Positions 1 to 7,382 of a DNA stretch of 64,000 nucleotides are shown here, piece after piece. Origin of the DNA: Pseudonocardia sp. MH-G8 (GTDB taxonomy: Bacteria > Actinomycetota > Actinomycetes > Mycobacteriales > Pseudonocardiaceae); the NCBI RefSeq assembly GCF_002262885.1, contig NZ_NKYF01000010.1:124001-188000 (forward strand), in the 5' to 3' direction. Numbering within the stretch: the first letter of the stretch is position 1; every line of letters starts with the position of its first letter. A program made the position numbers and the translations under genes. The notes under the pieces were generated by a model, which did not search any database, had not been told where the DNA came from, and was given only the letters and a program-made list of their open reading frames with translations.

Positions 1-120
1 TGACGATGCGGACGGGTATCTCGCGGAGTGAACCGACCGGGCAGGGGAGCGGCACCGTTCTCGCGCATCCTGCGTGCGCTCGACGACGATGACCCCGACG
101 GCACGCTCGTGCCCGCCTGA
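1..120 (+). other. Left-edge stretch, possible C-terminal coding tail
   Basis: The frame ending at the TGA at 118-120 reads an acidic tail (RALDDDDPDGTLVPA), but the same frame has a stop at 1-3 and no convincing start. It could be the last codons of a short gene or chance. No family is recognised. Confidence 0.15.
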
Positions 121-156
121 TGCCGATCTGCTGCCTCGCAGGGGCTCACCAACGAC

Positions 157-203
157 GAACGGCCTGGCGGAAGCTCCTCGCGGAGCTTCTGACCAGGCCG
201 TTC
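157..203 (-). terminator. Terminator hairpin of the tRNA-Val/Cys/Gly array
   Basis: An inverted repeat with GAACGGCCTGG and CCAGGCCGTTC arms lies just beyond the 3' end of tRNA-Val(GAC) on the minus strand. Its loop holds a second small stem (AAGCTCC/GGAGCTT). A very similar hairpin lies at 28331-28376, next to the displaced flank of the other tRNA-Val gene, so this appears to be the genome's habitual tRNA-Val terminator. Confidence 0.75.
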
Positions 204-210
204 ACGGTGG

Positions 211-282
211 TGGGCGATACTGGGATTGAACCAGTGACCTCTTCCGTGTCAAGGAAGCGCTCTCCCACTGAGCTAATCGCCC
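211..282 (-). tRNA. tRNA-Val (GAC anticodon)
   Basis: A 72-nt cloverleaf on the minus strand: acceptor arms GGGCGAT/ATCGCCC, discriminator A, anticodon stem CTTCC/GGAAG with loop TTGACAC giving anticodon GAC, and T-loop TTCAATC. The CCA end is not encoded. It is the third gene of a minus-strand array (Gly, Cys, Val), two bases from the tRNA-Cys gene. Confidence 0.97.
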
Positions 283-283
283 G

Positions 284-355
284 AGGCGGAGGCGGGAATC
301 GAACCCGCGTACAGGGCTTTGCAGGCCCTTGCCTAAGCCACTCGGCCACTCCGCC
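284..355 (-). tRNA. tRNA-Cys (GCA anticodon)
   Basis: A cloverleaf on the minus strand with acceptor GGCGGAG/CTCCGCC and the U73 discriminator typical of tRNA-Cys. The anticodon stem AGGGC/GCCCT carries loop CTGCAAA, giving anticodon GCA, and the T-arm is CGGGTTCGATTCCCG. It lies between tRNA-Gly and tRNA-Val and is probably cotranscribed with them. Confidence 0.97.
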
Positions 356-420
356 GAAGTCCTCGGAGCGTTCCGTGGAGTTCGATCCGTGGAGGTCCGA
401 CGGGACTCGAGGTTCCTCCG

Positions 421-493
421 AGCGGACGACGGGACTCGAACCCGCGACCCTCACCTTGGCAAGGTGATGCGCTACCAGCTGCGCTACGTCCGC
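421..493 (-). tRNA. tRNA-Gly (GCC anticodon)
   Basis: A 73-nt cloverleaf with acceptor GCGGACG/CGTCCGC. The anticodon stem TCACC/GGTGA carries loop TTGCCAA, giving anticodon GCC, and the T-arm is CGGGTTCGAGTCCCG. It is the first gene of the minus-strand array; the promoter should lie in the 500-600 gap. Confidence 0.97.
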
Positions 494-599
494 ATGTGCA
501 GCGTTTCCGCTGCGTTGATGTGGAGAACTCTAGCGTAGGTCCTGAGGGGGGTTCGCACCACCCCCCAGTTCCTCTCGCTAGGGCATCTGACCTGGGGTT

Positions 600-1028
600 T
601 CAGTCACGAGCCGGGTCGTTCAGGAGATCCGACAGCGCCACGTCGAAGTCGAGCCAGGAGTACTCGCTCTCCGCCGGCACGGCCATGTAGGTGCGGTGCA
701 GGAAGTCTCCGAGCGTCTGCGCGCACGTCGTGAAGACGGCGTGCCCGGACGGGGAGGAGAGTTCGAGCTGCACCCGGCCCGGGTTGCCCGGCACGGGCTG
801 CACCCGCACGTCGCCCGTGCCCGACGGGCCGATGAGGCCGTCGTGCAGGAGGTCCCGGGCGAACACCCACTCGACCGCTGTGGTGGAACCGGTCCGGAAC
901 GACGCCTGGACGGCGTAGGGATCGCGACTGTTGTACGCCAACTCGACGTTGACGGGCACCACAGGGGCGTCCGGAGCGATCAGTTCGAACACTGCCGGTG
1001 AGCAGATGACCGTGTGCTCGTCGCGCAT
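600..1028 (-). CDS. ssgB: SsgA-like sporulation/cell-division protein (SsgB type)
   Basis: The 142-aa product matches the SsgA-like protein family in length and sequence: the hallmark DPYAVQASFRTG, VEWVFARDLL and GTGDVRVQP blocks are in order. Family members are cytoplasmic actinomycete proteins that position FtsZ at sporulation septa; SsgB is the most widespread member. The start is the ATG at 1028, which gives the family's normal N-terminus (short beta-strand beginning CSPAVFELI). The gene stands alone between the tRNA array and the divergent sigma operon. Assignment to SsgB rather than another paralogue rests on length and conservation only. Confidence 0.85.
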   Translation of the reverse strand: MRDEHTVICSPAVFELIAPDAPVVPVNVELAYNSRDPYAVQASFRTGSTTAVEWVFARDLLHDGLIGPSGTGDVRVQPVPGNPGRVQLELSSPSGHAVFTTCAQTLGDFLHRTYMAVPAESEYSWLDFDVALSDLLNDPARD

Positions 1029-1243
1029 CGTGCGTCCTCTTTCTGGGTCCCGCGTCGTCCGTCATGCGGGAAAACGACCGTCTGCGGAAGATGTGACGGG
1101 TCGAAGGGCGATGTCCCCTCGACGCGCGGTCGAGTCACTCTGACGGCGCAGCGTTGACCTGCGATCGTCGCCGCCGGTGCGACGTGCAGCACGTTGCGGG
1201 GTCTAGATTGAACCGGCTCCAGCGATACAGCGAAGACGAGTAC

Positions 1244-1915
1244 GTGAGGACCGAACTGGTGGCCGACGTCGCCGACTCCCCCGGCACGCCCGAGCGGCGT
1301 ACCGGAGCGGCCGCACGACCGCGTGATCCTCATGAGGAGCAGCTCGTGCGGGCGGTCGCCGAGGGGGACCAGGACGCGCTCGGCGCCCTGTACGACCGCT
1401 ACGGCCGCCCCGCCTTCTCACTGGCCCGGCGGATCTGCGCGGACGACGGGATCGCGGAGGACGTCGTCCAGGAGGTGTTCCTCGTGTTCTGGCGCAACCC
1501 CACGCGCTTCGACCCCGCCCGCGGCTCGTTCGGCACCTGGCTGCTGACGCTCGTGCACCACAAGTCCGTCGACGCCGTCCGCAAGGAGAGCACGATCCGC
1601 CGGCGCACCGTGCCTGCCGCCGAGGACGGCGAGGAGTGGTCCGCCCCGCCGGGCCCGGGCGCGGACCAGGCAGCGCTCGGCGCGGTCGTCGCAGGCCACG
1701 TCCGTGACGCTCTCGGTGGCCTCCCGGCCGAACAGCGACAGGCGATCGCGCTGGCCTACTACGCCGGCTACACGCAGCGCGAGGTGGCCGCCCTGACCGG
1801 GGTGCCGCTGGGCACGGTCAAGTCGCGGATGTTCACGGGGCTGCAGCGCCTGCGCAACGTCCTCGGCCCGCGCCTCGGCGAGGTCGTGGCCGACGTGACG
1901 GGTGGTTCCCGATGA
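1244..1915 (+). CDS. ECF RNA polymerase sigma factor (SigK-like group)
   Basis: This protein of about 223 aa carries a region 2 helix (ALGALYDRYGRPAFSLA, then AEDVVQEVFLVFWRNPTRFD) and a region 4 helix-turn-helix (YAGYTQREVAALTGVPLGTVKSR) near the C-terminus. These are the two DNA/core-binding modules of extracytoplasmic-function sigma factors. The ORF is open back to 1154. I favour the GTG at 1244 because a TAGATT-like -10 box lies at 1203-1208 and the extra N-terminus is unconserved, but the start is uncertain. The stop overlaps the next start by 4 bp (ATGA), so sigma and anti-sigma are translationally coupled. Confidence 0.88.
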   Translation: MRTELVADVADSPGTPERRTGAAARPRDPHEEQLVRAVAEGDQDALGALYDRYGRPAFSLARRICADDGIAEDVVQEVFLVFWRNPTRFDPARGSFGTWLLTLVHHKSVDAVRKESTIRRRTVPAAEDGEEWSAPPGPGADQAALGAVVAGHVRDALGGLPAEQRQAIALAYYAGYTQREVAALTGVPLGTVKSRMFTGLQRLRNVLGPRLGEVVADVTGGSR

Positions 1916-2742
1916 GCAGGCACGGCGAACAGGACTGCCCGCGCGAGGAGGAGGCCGTGGCCTGGGCGCTGCACGCGCTCGAGCCCGACGAGGAGCTGCA
2001 GTTCGTGGCGCACCTGCCCGGCTGCCCGTCCTGCCAGGCCGCCGTCCGCGACGCCGAGGAGGTGCTCACGGGGATGGGTGCGTCCGTGGAGCAGGTCGAA
2101 CCGCCACCGATGCTGCGCAGCAACCTGCTCGCGCGCGCGGCCGAGACGCCCCAGGAGCGGCCCACCCCGCCGCCGGACCCCGACGACACCCCGCCCGCCC
2201 CTGCAGCCGCCCCGCAGCGCACCGATCCCCGGCCCGCGCCCACCCGGTGGCTCTCACGTCGCGGCCGGCAGCTGACGGCCGCGGCGCTCGCCCTCGTCGC
2301 GGTGGTCGCGATCGGCGGCCTCGCCATCCGCAACGGGCAGTTGCAGCAGCAGCGTGACGCCGAGGCGGCGCGGGCGCAGGGCGTCACCGAACTGTTGGGC
2401 GAGCTCGCGCGCCCCGGCACCCGGCACGCACTGCTGAGCACCGACGACGGCGCCACCGTGGCGGCCGTGCTGGTCGAGGACGGGCAGCGGCAGATCTACA
2501 CGGTCGGCATGCCGCCGAACGAGGCCGACAGCACCACCTACGTGCTCTGGGGCGTGCCCGCCGGTGCGGCCCCGCAGGCACTGGGCACCTTCGACGTCGC
2601 CGGAACCGACATCGGTACCCGCACAGTAGGATCCGGAGGCGAGGCGGACAGGTTCACGGCCTACGCGATCTCGCTCGAGCCGGGTCGTGCGGCGCCCGCC
2701 TCACCGTCGGCGGTGATGGCGCAGGGGCAGGTGGCGATCTGA
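1912..2742 (+). CDS. RskA-type membrane anti-sigma factor with zinc-binding N-terminus
   Basis: This 276-aa protein has a cytoplasmic N-terminal anti-sigma domain containing the zinc-associated HxxxCxxC motif (HLPGCPSC, residues about 36-43). A proline-rich linker follows, then one membrane helix (LTAAALALVAVVAIGGLAI, about residue 125), then an extracytoplasmic RskA-like domain. The arrangement is that of regulated anti-sigma factors: the protein holds the upstream ECF sigma factor at the membrane until a signal triggers proteolysis. The start overlaps the sigma gene stop (ATGA). Confidence 0.88.
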   Translation: MSRHGEQDCPREEEAVAWALHALEPDEELQFVAHLPGCPSCQAAVRDAEEVLTGMGASVEQVEPPPMLRSNLLARAAETPQERPTPPPDPDDTPPAPAAAPQRTDPRPAPTRWLSRRGRQLTAAALALVAVVAIGGLAIRNGQLQQQRDAEAARAQGVTELLGELARPGTRHALLSTDDGATVAAVLVEDGQRQIYTVGMPPNEADSTTYVLWGVPAGAAPQALGTFDVAGTDIGTRTVGSGGEADRFTAYAISLEPGRAAPASPSAVMAQGQVAI

Positions 2743-2848
2743 CGCCACAGTTCACCTGCACGTCACCGCATGCCGCCCGGTGCCGCTGCCCGGGTCGGTA
2801 CCCTGCAACACAGAGGGGAACTCTCGTCGACGGCGCAGCCGTGGCTGC

Positions 2849-3343
2849 GTGGTCAAGACCGATGGGCGGGGATTGAGTACCACCGAGGGCGAGGAGCGGA
2901 AGGTCGGCGGCGTCAGGCGGGCCGCCGACCGGGTCGTGCACGGCTACGGCGGCTTCCGCTCCACCGTCGCCCGCAACCGCGTGCTCAACCTGACCTTCCG
3001 CGTGGCGGTCGGCGTGATCGGGTTCGCCGTCGTCATCCTCGGCGTCATCGCGCTCCCCGCTCCCGGCCCCGGCTGGGCGATCATCTTCCTCGGGCTGGGC
3101 ATCCTCGCCACCGAGTTCGAGGGGGCGCGGAAGGTCCTCCACTGGGTCCGCACCAAGTACCAGGCGTGGGTCCATTGGCTGGCACGCCAACGACCCGTCG
3201 TCCGGGTGCTGGTCTCGGCCGGCATCCTGCTGGTCGTCGCGGTCTGCGCGTGGTTCGTCGGGGCGTTCGCGCTCTTCGGGTCGTGGCTGCACCTCGACTG
3301 GCAGTGGTTGGGCTCGCCGGTCTCGAACTACTTCCGCCTCTGA
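2849..3343 (+). CDS. PGPGW-motif membrane protein (TIGR02611 family)
   Basis: The product contains the PAPGPGWAIIFLGLGILATEF signature of the TIGR02611/PGPGW family of actinobacterial membrane proteins of unknown function. It has one membrane pair around the motif and a C-terminal pair (VLVSAGILLVVAVCAWFVGAFALFG). The start is uncertain: an ATG at 2780, GTG at 2849 and TTG at 2873 are all in frame. I took the GTG because the sequence upstream is low-complexity and arginine-rich. It is the last chromosomal gene before the tRNA-Val used as integration site. Confidence 0.75.
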   Translation: MVKTDGRGLSTTEGEERKVGGVRRAADRVVHGYGGFRSTVARNRVLNLTFRVAVGVIGFAVVILGVIALPAPGPGWAIIFLGLGILATEFEGARKVLHWVRTKYQAWVHWLARQRPVVRVLVSAGILLVVAVCAWFVGAFALFGSWLHLDWQWLGSPVSNYFRL

Positions 3344-3504
3344 CGGACCGGCGCGTCAGGATCGACGGTTCCTGCCTGGCGGCCTGCGCGCTCGCCGTGT
3401 CCAGAAGGTGGCACGCCGTGGGGCGAGACGGTGGGTGGGCACCGACGCGTGACCATCCACGCTGACCGGGCACCTCACGGGTGGTGGCTCCTCGAGGAGG
3501 GTGG

Positions 3505-3535
3505 TTGAACCGCGCTGAGACGGGCGCTGTAGAGT
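3505..3535 (+). promoter_or_regulatory. Promoter of tRNA-Val(CAC)
   Basis: TTGAAC at 3505-3510 and TAGAGT at 3530-3535 are spaced 19 bp apart and end 12 bp before the mature tRNA 5' end, as expected for a housekeeping promoter. Integration leaves this promoter untouched because the crossover is in the 3' half of the tRNA. Confidence 0.6.
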
Positions 3536-3547
3536 CTTCGACAGCAC

Positions 3548-3619
3548 GGGCGATTAGCTCAGGGGGAGAGCGCTTCGTTCACACCGAAGAGGTCACTGGT
3601 TCGATCCCAGTATCGCCCA
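3548..3619 (+). tRNA. tRNA-Val (CAC anticodon), integration target
   Basis: A 72-nt cloverleaf with acceptor GGGCGAT/ATCGCCC, discriminator A, anticodon stem CTTCG/CGAAG with loop TTCACAC (anticodon CAC), and T-arm CTGGTTCGATCCCAG. From base 3576 onward the gene is identical to 28281-28325, so the element supplies the 3' half and keeps the tRNA functional. CCA is not encoded. Confidence 0.97.
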
Positions 3620-3620
3620 C
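3576..3620 (+). repeat. attL core (45 bp, 3' half of tRNA-Val)
   Basis: These 45 bases are repeated without mismatch at 28281-28325. They run from the anticodon loop through the acceptor 3' strand plus one base, which is the classic tyrosine-recombinase attachment-site footprint in tRNA genes. The match ends at 3620; the next bases differ. Confidence 0.95.
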
Positions 3621-3625
3621 AGCTA

Positions 3626-3664
3626 CGAGACCCCCTCTGACCAGCACGGACAGAGGGGGTCTCG
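3626..3664 (+). terminator. Element-borne terminator after tRNA-Val/attL
   Basis: A perfect 14-bp stem (CGAGACCCCCTCTG with CAGAGGGGGTCTCG, 11-nt loop) lies immediately downstream of the tRNA. It belongs to the AICE, since the chromosomal tRNA terminator is left at 28331-28376. It probably ends tRNA transcription and also shields the convergent int gene. Confidence 0.8.
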
Positions 3665-3740
3665 CATTTCCTGGGCAGGCTGAGGCGGGCCCAGATCGGG
3701 CTCCGGTGCCCGAAACGGTGCCCGAAGAGGGCTTAGGCGG

Positions 3741-5084
3741 TCACGACTCTTCCTCGGTGGCGGGCGGCAGGAACAGGCCGCCGATGTCCTCGGCGGCCTG
3801 CTGGTCGAGGTCGGGGATGTCGGCTGAGTAGGTGTCGAGGGTGAACGCGACGGTGGCGTGACCCAGCCGGGTGCTCACGATCTTCGGGTGCACGCCGGAG
3901 CGGAGCGCGATCGTGGCGTAGGTGTGGCGCACGTCGTGCAGCCGGATCTGTGGGAGTTGGGCCACCTCGACCAGGCGGTTGAACCGCTCCGTGATCGTGT
4001 CGGGGTAGATCGGTCGACCATCCTCCCACGAGAAGACCAGCCTGTTGTCCTGGTAGGCATCGCCGAACGCCTCCCTCTCGTCTCGCAGGCGCTTGAGGTG
4101 CTCCCTCAACACCTGGGTGGTGAACCTGTCGAGCGCCAGTAGCCGGCGACTACCGGGGCTCTTCCCGCTGCCCTTGCTCGCCTTCCCCCCGGCCACCACA
4201 CGGGTCGTGGTCATCTGGACCGTGTGGGTGTCCAGGTTGAGCGCTGGCAGTTGCAGGCCACACAACTCCGAGCGGCGCATCCCAGTCGATGCGACGAGCA
4301 CCCACAGGCCGTAGAGACGATCGGCGCGAGCGGCCTCGAGGAATCGCGTCAGCTGCTGCGGGCTCCAGGTGTTGTGCGTCCGCCTCGCGACCGAGGGCGG
4401 CTTCACGCCCTCGGTCGGGTTGAGGTTGAGGTACTTCCACCTGACGGCGGTCGCCATGGCCGAGCTCAGCATGATGTGCACCGTCTTGACCGTCTTCGGC
4501 GACAAACCGGCCGTTGGCTCCGTGGGGATCCGGCCGGCCTCATAACGCTGCACTGCCTTGCGGGCGCCCGCGTACGTGACGCCCACCTTGTCCGCGATCT
4601 CCCGCGGCCTGATCTGCCGCTGTGCTGCGCGGGCGTCCCGCCACACGCGGTACATGTCCCAGTTGGTGTCGCGCTTTCGCCGCCCCTGGGCCAGTAGGTG
4701 GCTGTAGAGGGCCGCCACCACCGACGGCACGATCTCCTGAATCGGACGCTTGCCGATCCACGGCAGGACGTAGGAGCGGGCCAGCGTCTCGTAGTTGGCT
4801 GCGGTCGTCGCCTCCGTGGTCGATCGCACGTAGGGGAACCACGCTTCGAAGAAGTCCGACACCTTCGCCCTCGACGGTTTGACGTAGGTCTCGGTCACGA
4901 CGGCGGCCCGGGCCTCATGCATGGCGTCCCATGCAGCGTCCTCGGATTCGAACCCACTCTTGCGGATCTTCTGGCGCTCGCCGGTCAGCGGGTGCGGTGG
5001 TCCGTCGAAGGCGAATGCCCACTTGTTGCCGCGCGGGAAAACACTGCCCTGTCCGCGGCGTGCGGATCGCTTTCGTCTGCTCAT
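3741..5084 (-). CDS. int: AICE tyrosine site-specific integrase
   Basis: This 447-aa tyrosine recombinase catalyses insertion between attP and the tRNA-Val attB. It has an Arm-binding N-terminus (RGQGSVFPRGNKWAFAFDG), a SAM-like core-binding domain and a catalytic domain with Arg in TGMRRSELCGL, HDVRHTYAT (HxxR), LGH and the nucleophile Tyr in TLDTYSADI. The ATG at 5084 overlaps the xis stop (ATGA). The core-binding domain is interrupted at roughly residues 140-185 by an extra helix-turn-helix-like segment (REIADKVGVTYAGARKAVQRY), a variant present in some actinobacterial integrases. The stop lies about 120 bp from attL, as usual. Confidence 0.95.
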   Translation of the reverse strand: MSRRKRSARRGQGSVFPRGNKWAFAFDGPPHPLTGERQKIRKSGFESEDAAWDAMHEARAAVVTETYVKPSRAKVSDFFEAWFPYVRSTTEATTAANYETLARSYVLPWIGKRPIQEIVPSVVAALYSHLLAQGRRKRDTNWDMYRVWRDARAAQRQIRPREIADKVGVTYAGARKAVQRYEAGRIPTEPTAGLSPKTVKTVHIMLSSAMATAVRWKYLNLNPTEGVKPPSVARRTHNTWSPQQLTRFLEAARADRLYGLWVLVASTGMRRSELCGLQLPALNLDTHTVQMTTTRVVAGGKASKGSGKSPGSRRLLALDRFTTQVLREHLKRLRDEREAFGDAYQDNRLVFSWEDGRPIYPDTITERFNRLVEVAQLPQIRLHDVRHTYATIALRSGVHPKIVSTRLGHATVAFTLDTYSADIPDLDQQAAEDIGGLFLPPATEEES

Positions 5085-5350
5085 GCGGCACCGGTATCCG
5101 GCATGTCGGGCGATTCCAGCAGTTCGCTGAGGCGGGCGCGGACTACGTACACGCGGCGCCCGAACCGCTTGGTGGGCAGCAAGCCGGCCTCGGCGTACCT
5201 GTACGCAGAAGCCCGACTCAGCCCAAGGAACTTCGCCGCTTCTGGCACCGACATCAGGGCTGGCAGCGGGTTGGGGCGATCGTCGGTCACTGATGCTCTG
5301 CGGACGCCGGGTCTGCGCGGAGCGTGGGTCGAGGTCGCTTGCGTGCTCAT
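5081..5350 (-). CDS. xis: Excisionase / helix-turn-helix directionality factor
   Basis: This 89-aa MerR-like winged-helix protein contains SVPEAAKFLGLSRASAYRYAEAGLLPTKRFGRRVYV, the typical recombination directionality factor domain of AICEs. It binds near the att sites and biases the integrase to excision. It overlaps int by 4 bp, so the two are coexpressed. Upstream lies the repeat-rich 5.4-5.7 kb region, which may contain its promoter. Confidence 0.9.
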   Translation of the reverse strand: MSTQATSTHAPRRPGVRRASVTDDRPNPLPALMSVPEAAKFLGLSRASAYRYAEAGLLPTKRFGRRVYVVRARLSELLESPDMPDTGAA

Positions 5351-5479
5351 GGTGTCCCTTCAAGGGCGTTGCTGGAGCCGGAGGGGGTTGTGCACAGACG
5401 GTGACGAGGGCGGCTTGCTGCGGTGGATGGAGGCGGGGGTGGTCGGGCGGTCCCGGCGGCGTGGGGCGACGGGGTGGGT

Positions 5480-5680
5480 ATCAAACCCGCAAACCCGCAG
5501 AATCTGGGTCTGGCCTGGGGATTGTTGGTTGCGGTTTGAGATTCGGCAGGTGGTGGCCAAACCCGCAAACCGCGCGGTTTGCGGGTTTGCTGGTTTCGCC
5601 CCTGAGTCAAACCGCAAGATCGTCTGGTCATGTCTGTGCAGGTCACCCCCCGGTTCCAGCGGTTTGCGGGTTTGCGAGGT
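5480..5680. repeat. AAACCCGCAAACC iteron-like repeats with a 32-bp palindrome (candidate origin)
   Basis: Copies of AAACCCGCAAACC or its complement GGTTTGCGGGTTT, full or partial, occur about seven times. The centre, 5558-5589, is a perfect 32-bp palindrome (16-bp arms beginning CAAACCCGCAAACCGC). One copy runs into the 3' end of the replication gene. The region lies between xis and the rep/prim-pol genes. Iterons plus a palindrome beside a replication gene suggest an origin or a Rep/Xis operator; function is inferred only. Confidence 0.6.
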
Positions 5681-7382
5681 TTCTTTCGGCGGTCCGGGAG
5701 GATCCGGTGTCGGCGGGTCGGTGCTCCACCCAGTAGGAGCGGCCGTGGTTGTGCGGGTTGGTGACGCTGCGTAGAACGATGTCGCCGCGCCAGCGCCCGA
5801 CCTGCCCGGTCAACCGACGGCCCAGGCTCTTGACCGACAGGAGGTGGCCGCTGCCGGTGGTGGGGAAGGTGCCGTCCCACGGGTCGCTGCCGAACCCGTT
5901 CTCGGCGGCGCGGCGCAGCTCGTTCGCGGTCAGGTAGCGGTCGCCGTGCAGTTGATGCCAGCGCGTCAGGAACGCGCGCCATTCGGCAGCGTCGTCGTCG
6001 AGGTCACGGTTCTCGACGGCGTTGCCCAGGAAGCCGCGGATGCTGTGGTGTTCGAGCAGGCCGCCCAGGTGTTGGGCCCAGCGGGTGAACTGCCGCATCG
6101 CCGGCACGCTCGACGAGGTGGGGGCGCCGGCGGCAGTCCAGTCGAGCACGAGCACGAGCAGGTGCCACAGCACCCTCGCCTGGTTGCCTGGATCGAGGAT
6201 CCAGGTGTCGAGGTTGGGAATGGAGAACCCGGTGCGGGCTTCGGGGTGTGGCATGTCCGGATCCAGGCGCACCCACACGGTGCGCGAGGCCATGTCCCCG
6301 CCCACGCGCAGGTTGTTGCCGGTGGCCAGCCACACCCGGTCGTTGGGGTAGCTGCTGGCGGTGTTGGAGCCGAGCCGCCGGTCGGTCCAGGTTCGCTCGG
6401 TCACCAGCCGGGCGAGCACAGCGGAGTCGATGACCGAGCCCTCGGGGAGGTTGTCGAACACGATCACCCCGGCCTGATCCGCCAGAACGCTGGTGATGGC
6501 CTTGCGAAGTTCCTCGTCGCTGTCGGTCCAGGTCATCACCCGTTGCCCGCACAGCATCCCGAGACACGCGGTCAGGATCGTCTTGCCGCTCGCGGGCATG
6601 GTCGCGTCGACGATCCCGAACGGCGACAGGCAGCGGGTGAACGGGCGCAGGATCGGCGTGGCCAGCAGGGCCAGGTAGTTCGCGCGGTCCGCCGGTGTAC
6701 GCCACGGGAAGTCCCGCAGAAACTTCTCCAGCAGGAACTGGCGGGCCGCCGCGACCTGTTCGGGGGTGGGGCGGTCCGGGACCGTGGGCAGACGGACCGT
6801 TGAGGCCAGGAACAGGCCGGTGGCCTCGTCGTAGCCGGGGCGTTGGAGCAGGGTGCCGTCCGGGCGCAGCACCGGCGCTCCGATCATCCCGCGTAGCGGG
6901 GGTAGCCCGGGCCACGAGCGGGGTGCGAGGACCTCGGCGAGCACGGTCTGCGAGGGGCTGGTCTCGACGTTGACCATGTTCCCGTCGCGGCCCTGCTCGC
7001 GGCGGACCACGTAGGCGTGCTGGGCCAGTAGATGTCCCAGCAGCGGTGGGCGCAGCGAGGTGATCGCCAACGGCAGTGGGGCGGTCTCGTCGCCGGCCAG
7101 CGGGCGCGGGGCCCCGGACACGGCCTCGATCACTACTGGGGCGCCGTCGGTGACGTAGGTGTTGGGGATGATCCGCCCGTCCAGGGCGGCGGTCAGCAGC
7201 CGCACCGTGGCCGGCCCGGTGCTGACCCGTACTCGCTGCCGCCCACCATCGCCCGGCTCATCGGCCGTAGGGCCGGGCCTGTCGGCCTGGTCCGGTGCTG
7301 CGGGATCGTCGGCTGTGAGGTGGTGTTCGGGTCCGGTCATGGGGGACTCGTCCTCCTGGGCAGCGTCGTGATCCGACGTCAT
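5643..7382 (-). CDS. AICE replication initiator/helicase-like ATPase
   Basis: This 579-aa protein has a P-loop ATPase core: Walker A MPASGKTILTACLGM and Walker B GVIVFDNLPEG, followed by sensor-like WLATGNNLRV and an arginine-finger-like segment. The layout matches the helicase partner found beside prim-pol in AICE and plasmid replication modules. The ATG at 7382 overlaps the prim-pol stop. The last codons coincide with one of the iteron-like repeats. It probably unwinds the element's origin for extrachromosomal replication. The exact Rep family cannot be named from sequence alone. Confidence 0.8.
   Translation of the reverse strand: MTSDHDAAQEDESPMTGPEHHLTADDPAAPDQADRPGPTADEPGDGGRQRVRVSTGPATVRLLTAALDGRIIPNTYVTDGAPVVIEAVSGAPRPLAGDETAPLPLAITSLRPPLLGHLLAQHAYVVRREQGRDGNMVNVETSPSQTVLAEVLAPRSWPGLPPLRGMIGAPVLRPDGTLLQRPGYDEATGLFLASTVRLPTVPDRPTPEQVAAARQFLLEKFLRDFPWRTPADRANYLALLATPILRPFTRCLSPFGIVDATMPASGKTILTACLGMLCGQRVMTWTDSDEELRKAITSVLADQAGVIVFDNLPEGSVIDSAVLARLVTERTWTDRRLGSNTASSYPNDRVWLATGNNLRVGGDMASRTVWVRLDPDMPHPEARTGFSIPNLDTWILDPGNQARVLWHLLVLVLDWTAAGAPTSSSVPAMRQFTRWAQHLGGLLEHHSIRGFLGNAVENRDLDDDAAEWRAFLTRWHQLHGDRYLTANELRRAAENGFGSDPWDGTFPTTGSGHLLSVKSLGRRLTGQVGRWRGDIVLRSVTNPHNHGRSYWVEHRPADTGSSRTAERNLANPQTAGTGG

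Noticed and set aside
120-540. Overlapping ORFs on both strands across the tRNA array
   Set aside because: They are translations of tRNA genes (e.g. VTGSIPVSPT strings) and not proteins.
5085-5363. N-terminal extension of the integrase ORF
   Set aside because: It overlaps the real xis gene in another frame and has no integrase similarity; the ATGA start at 5084 is better.
5480-5680. CRISPR or tandem-repeat array
   Set aside because: Repeats are short and inverted with a central palindrome; iteron/operator logic fits better.
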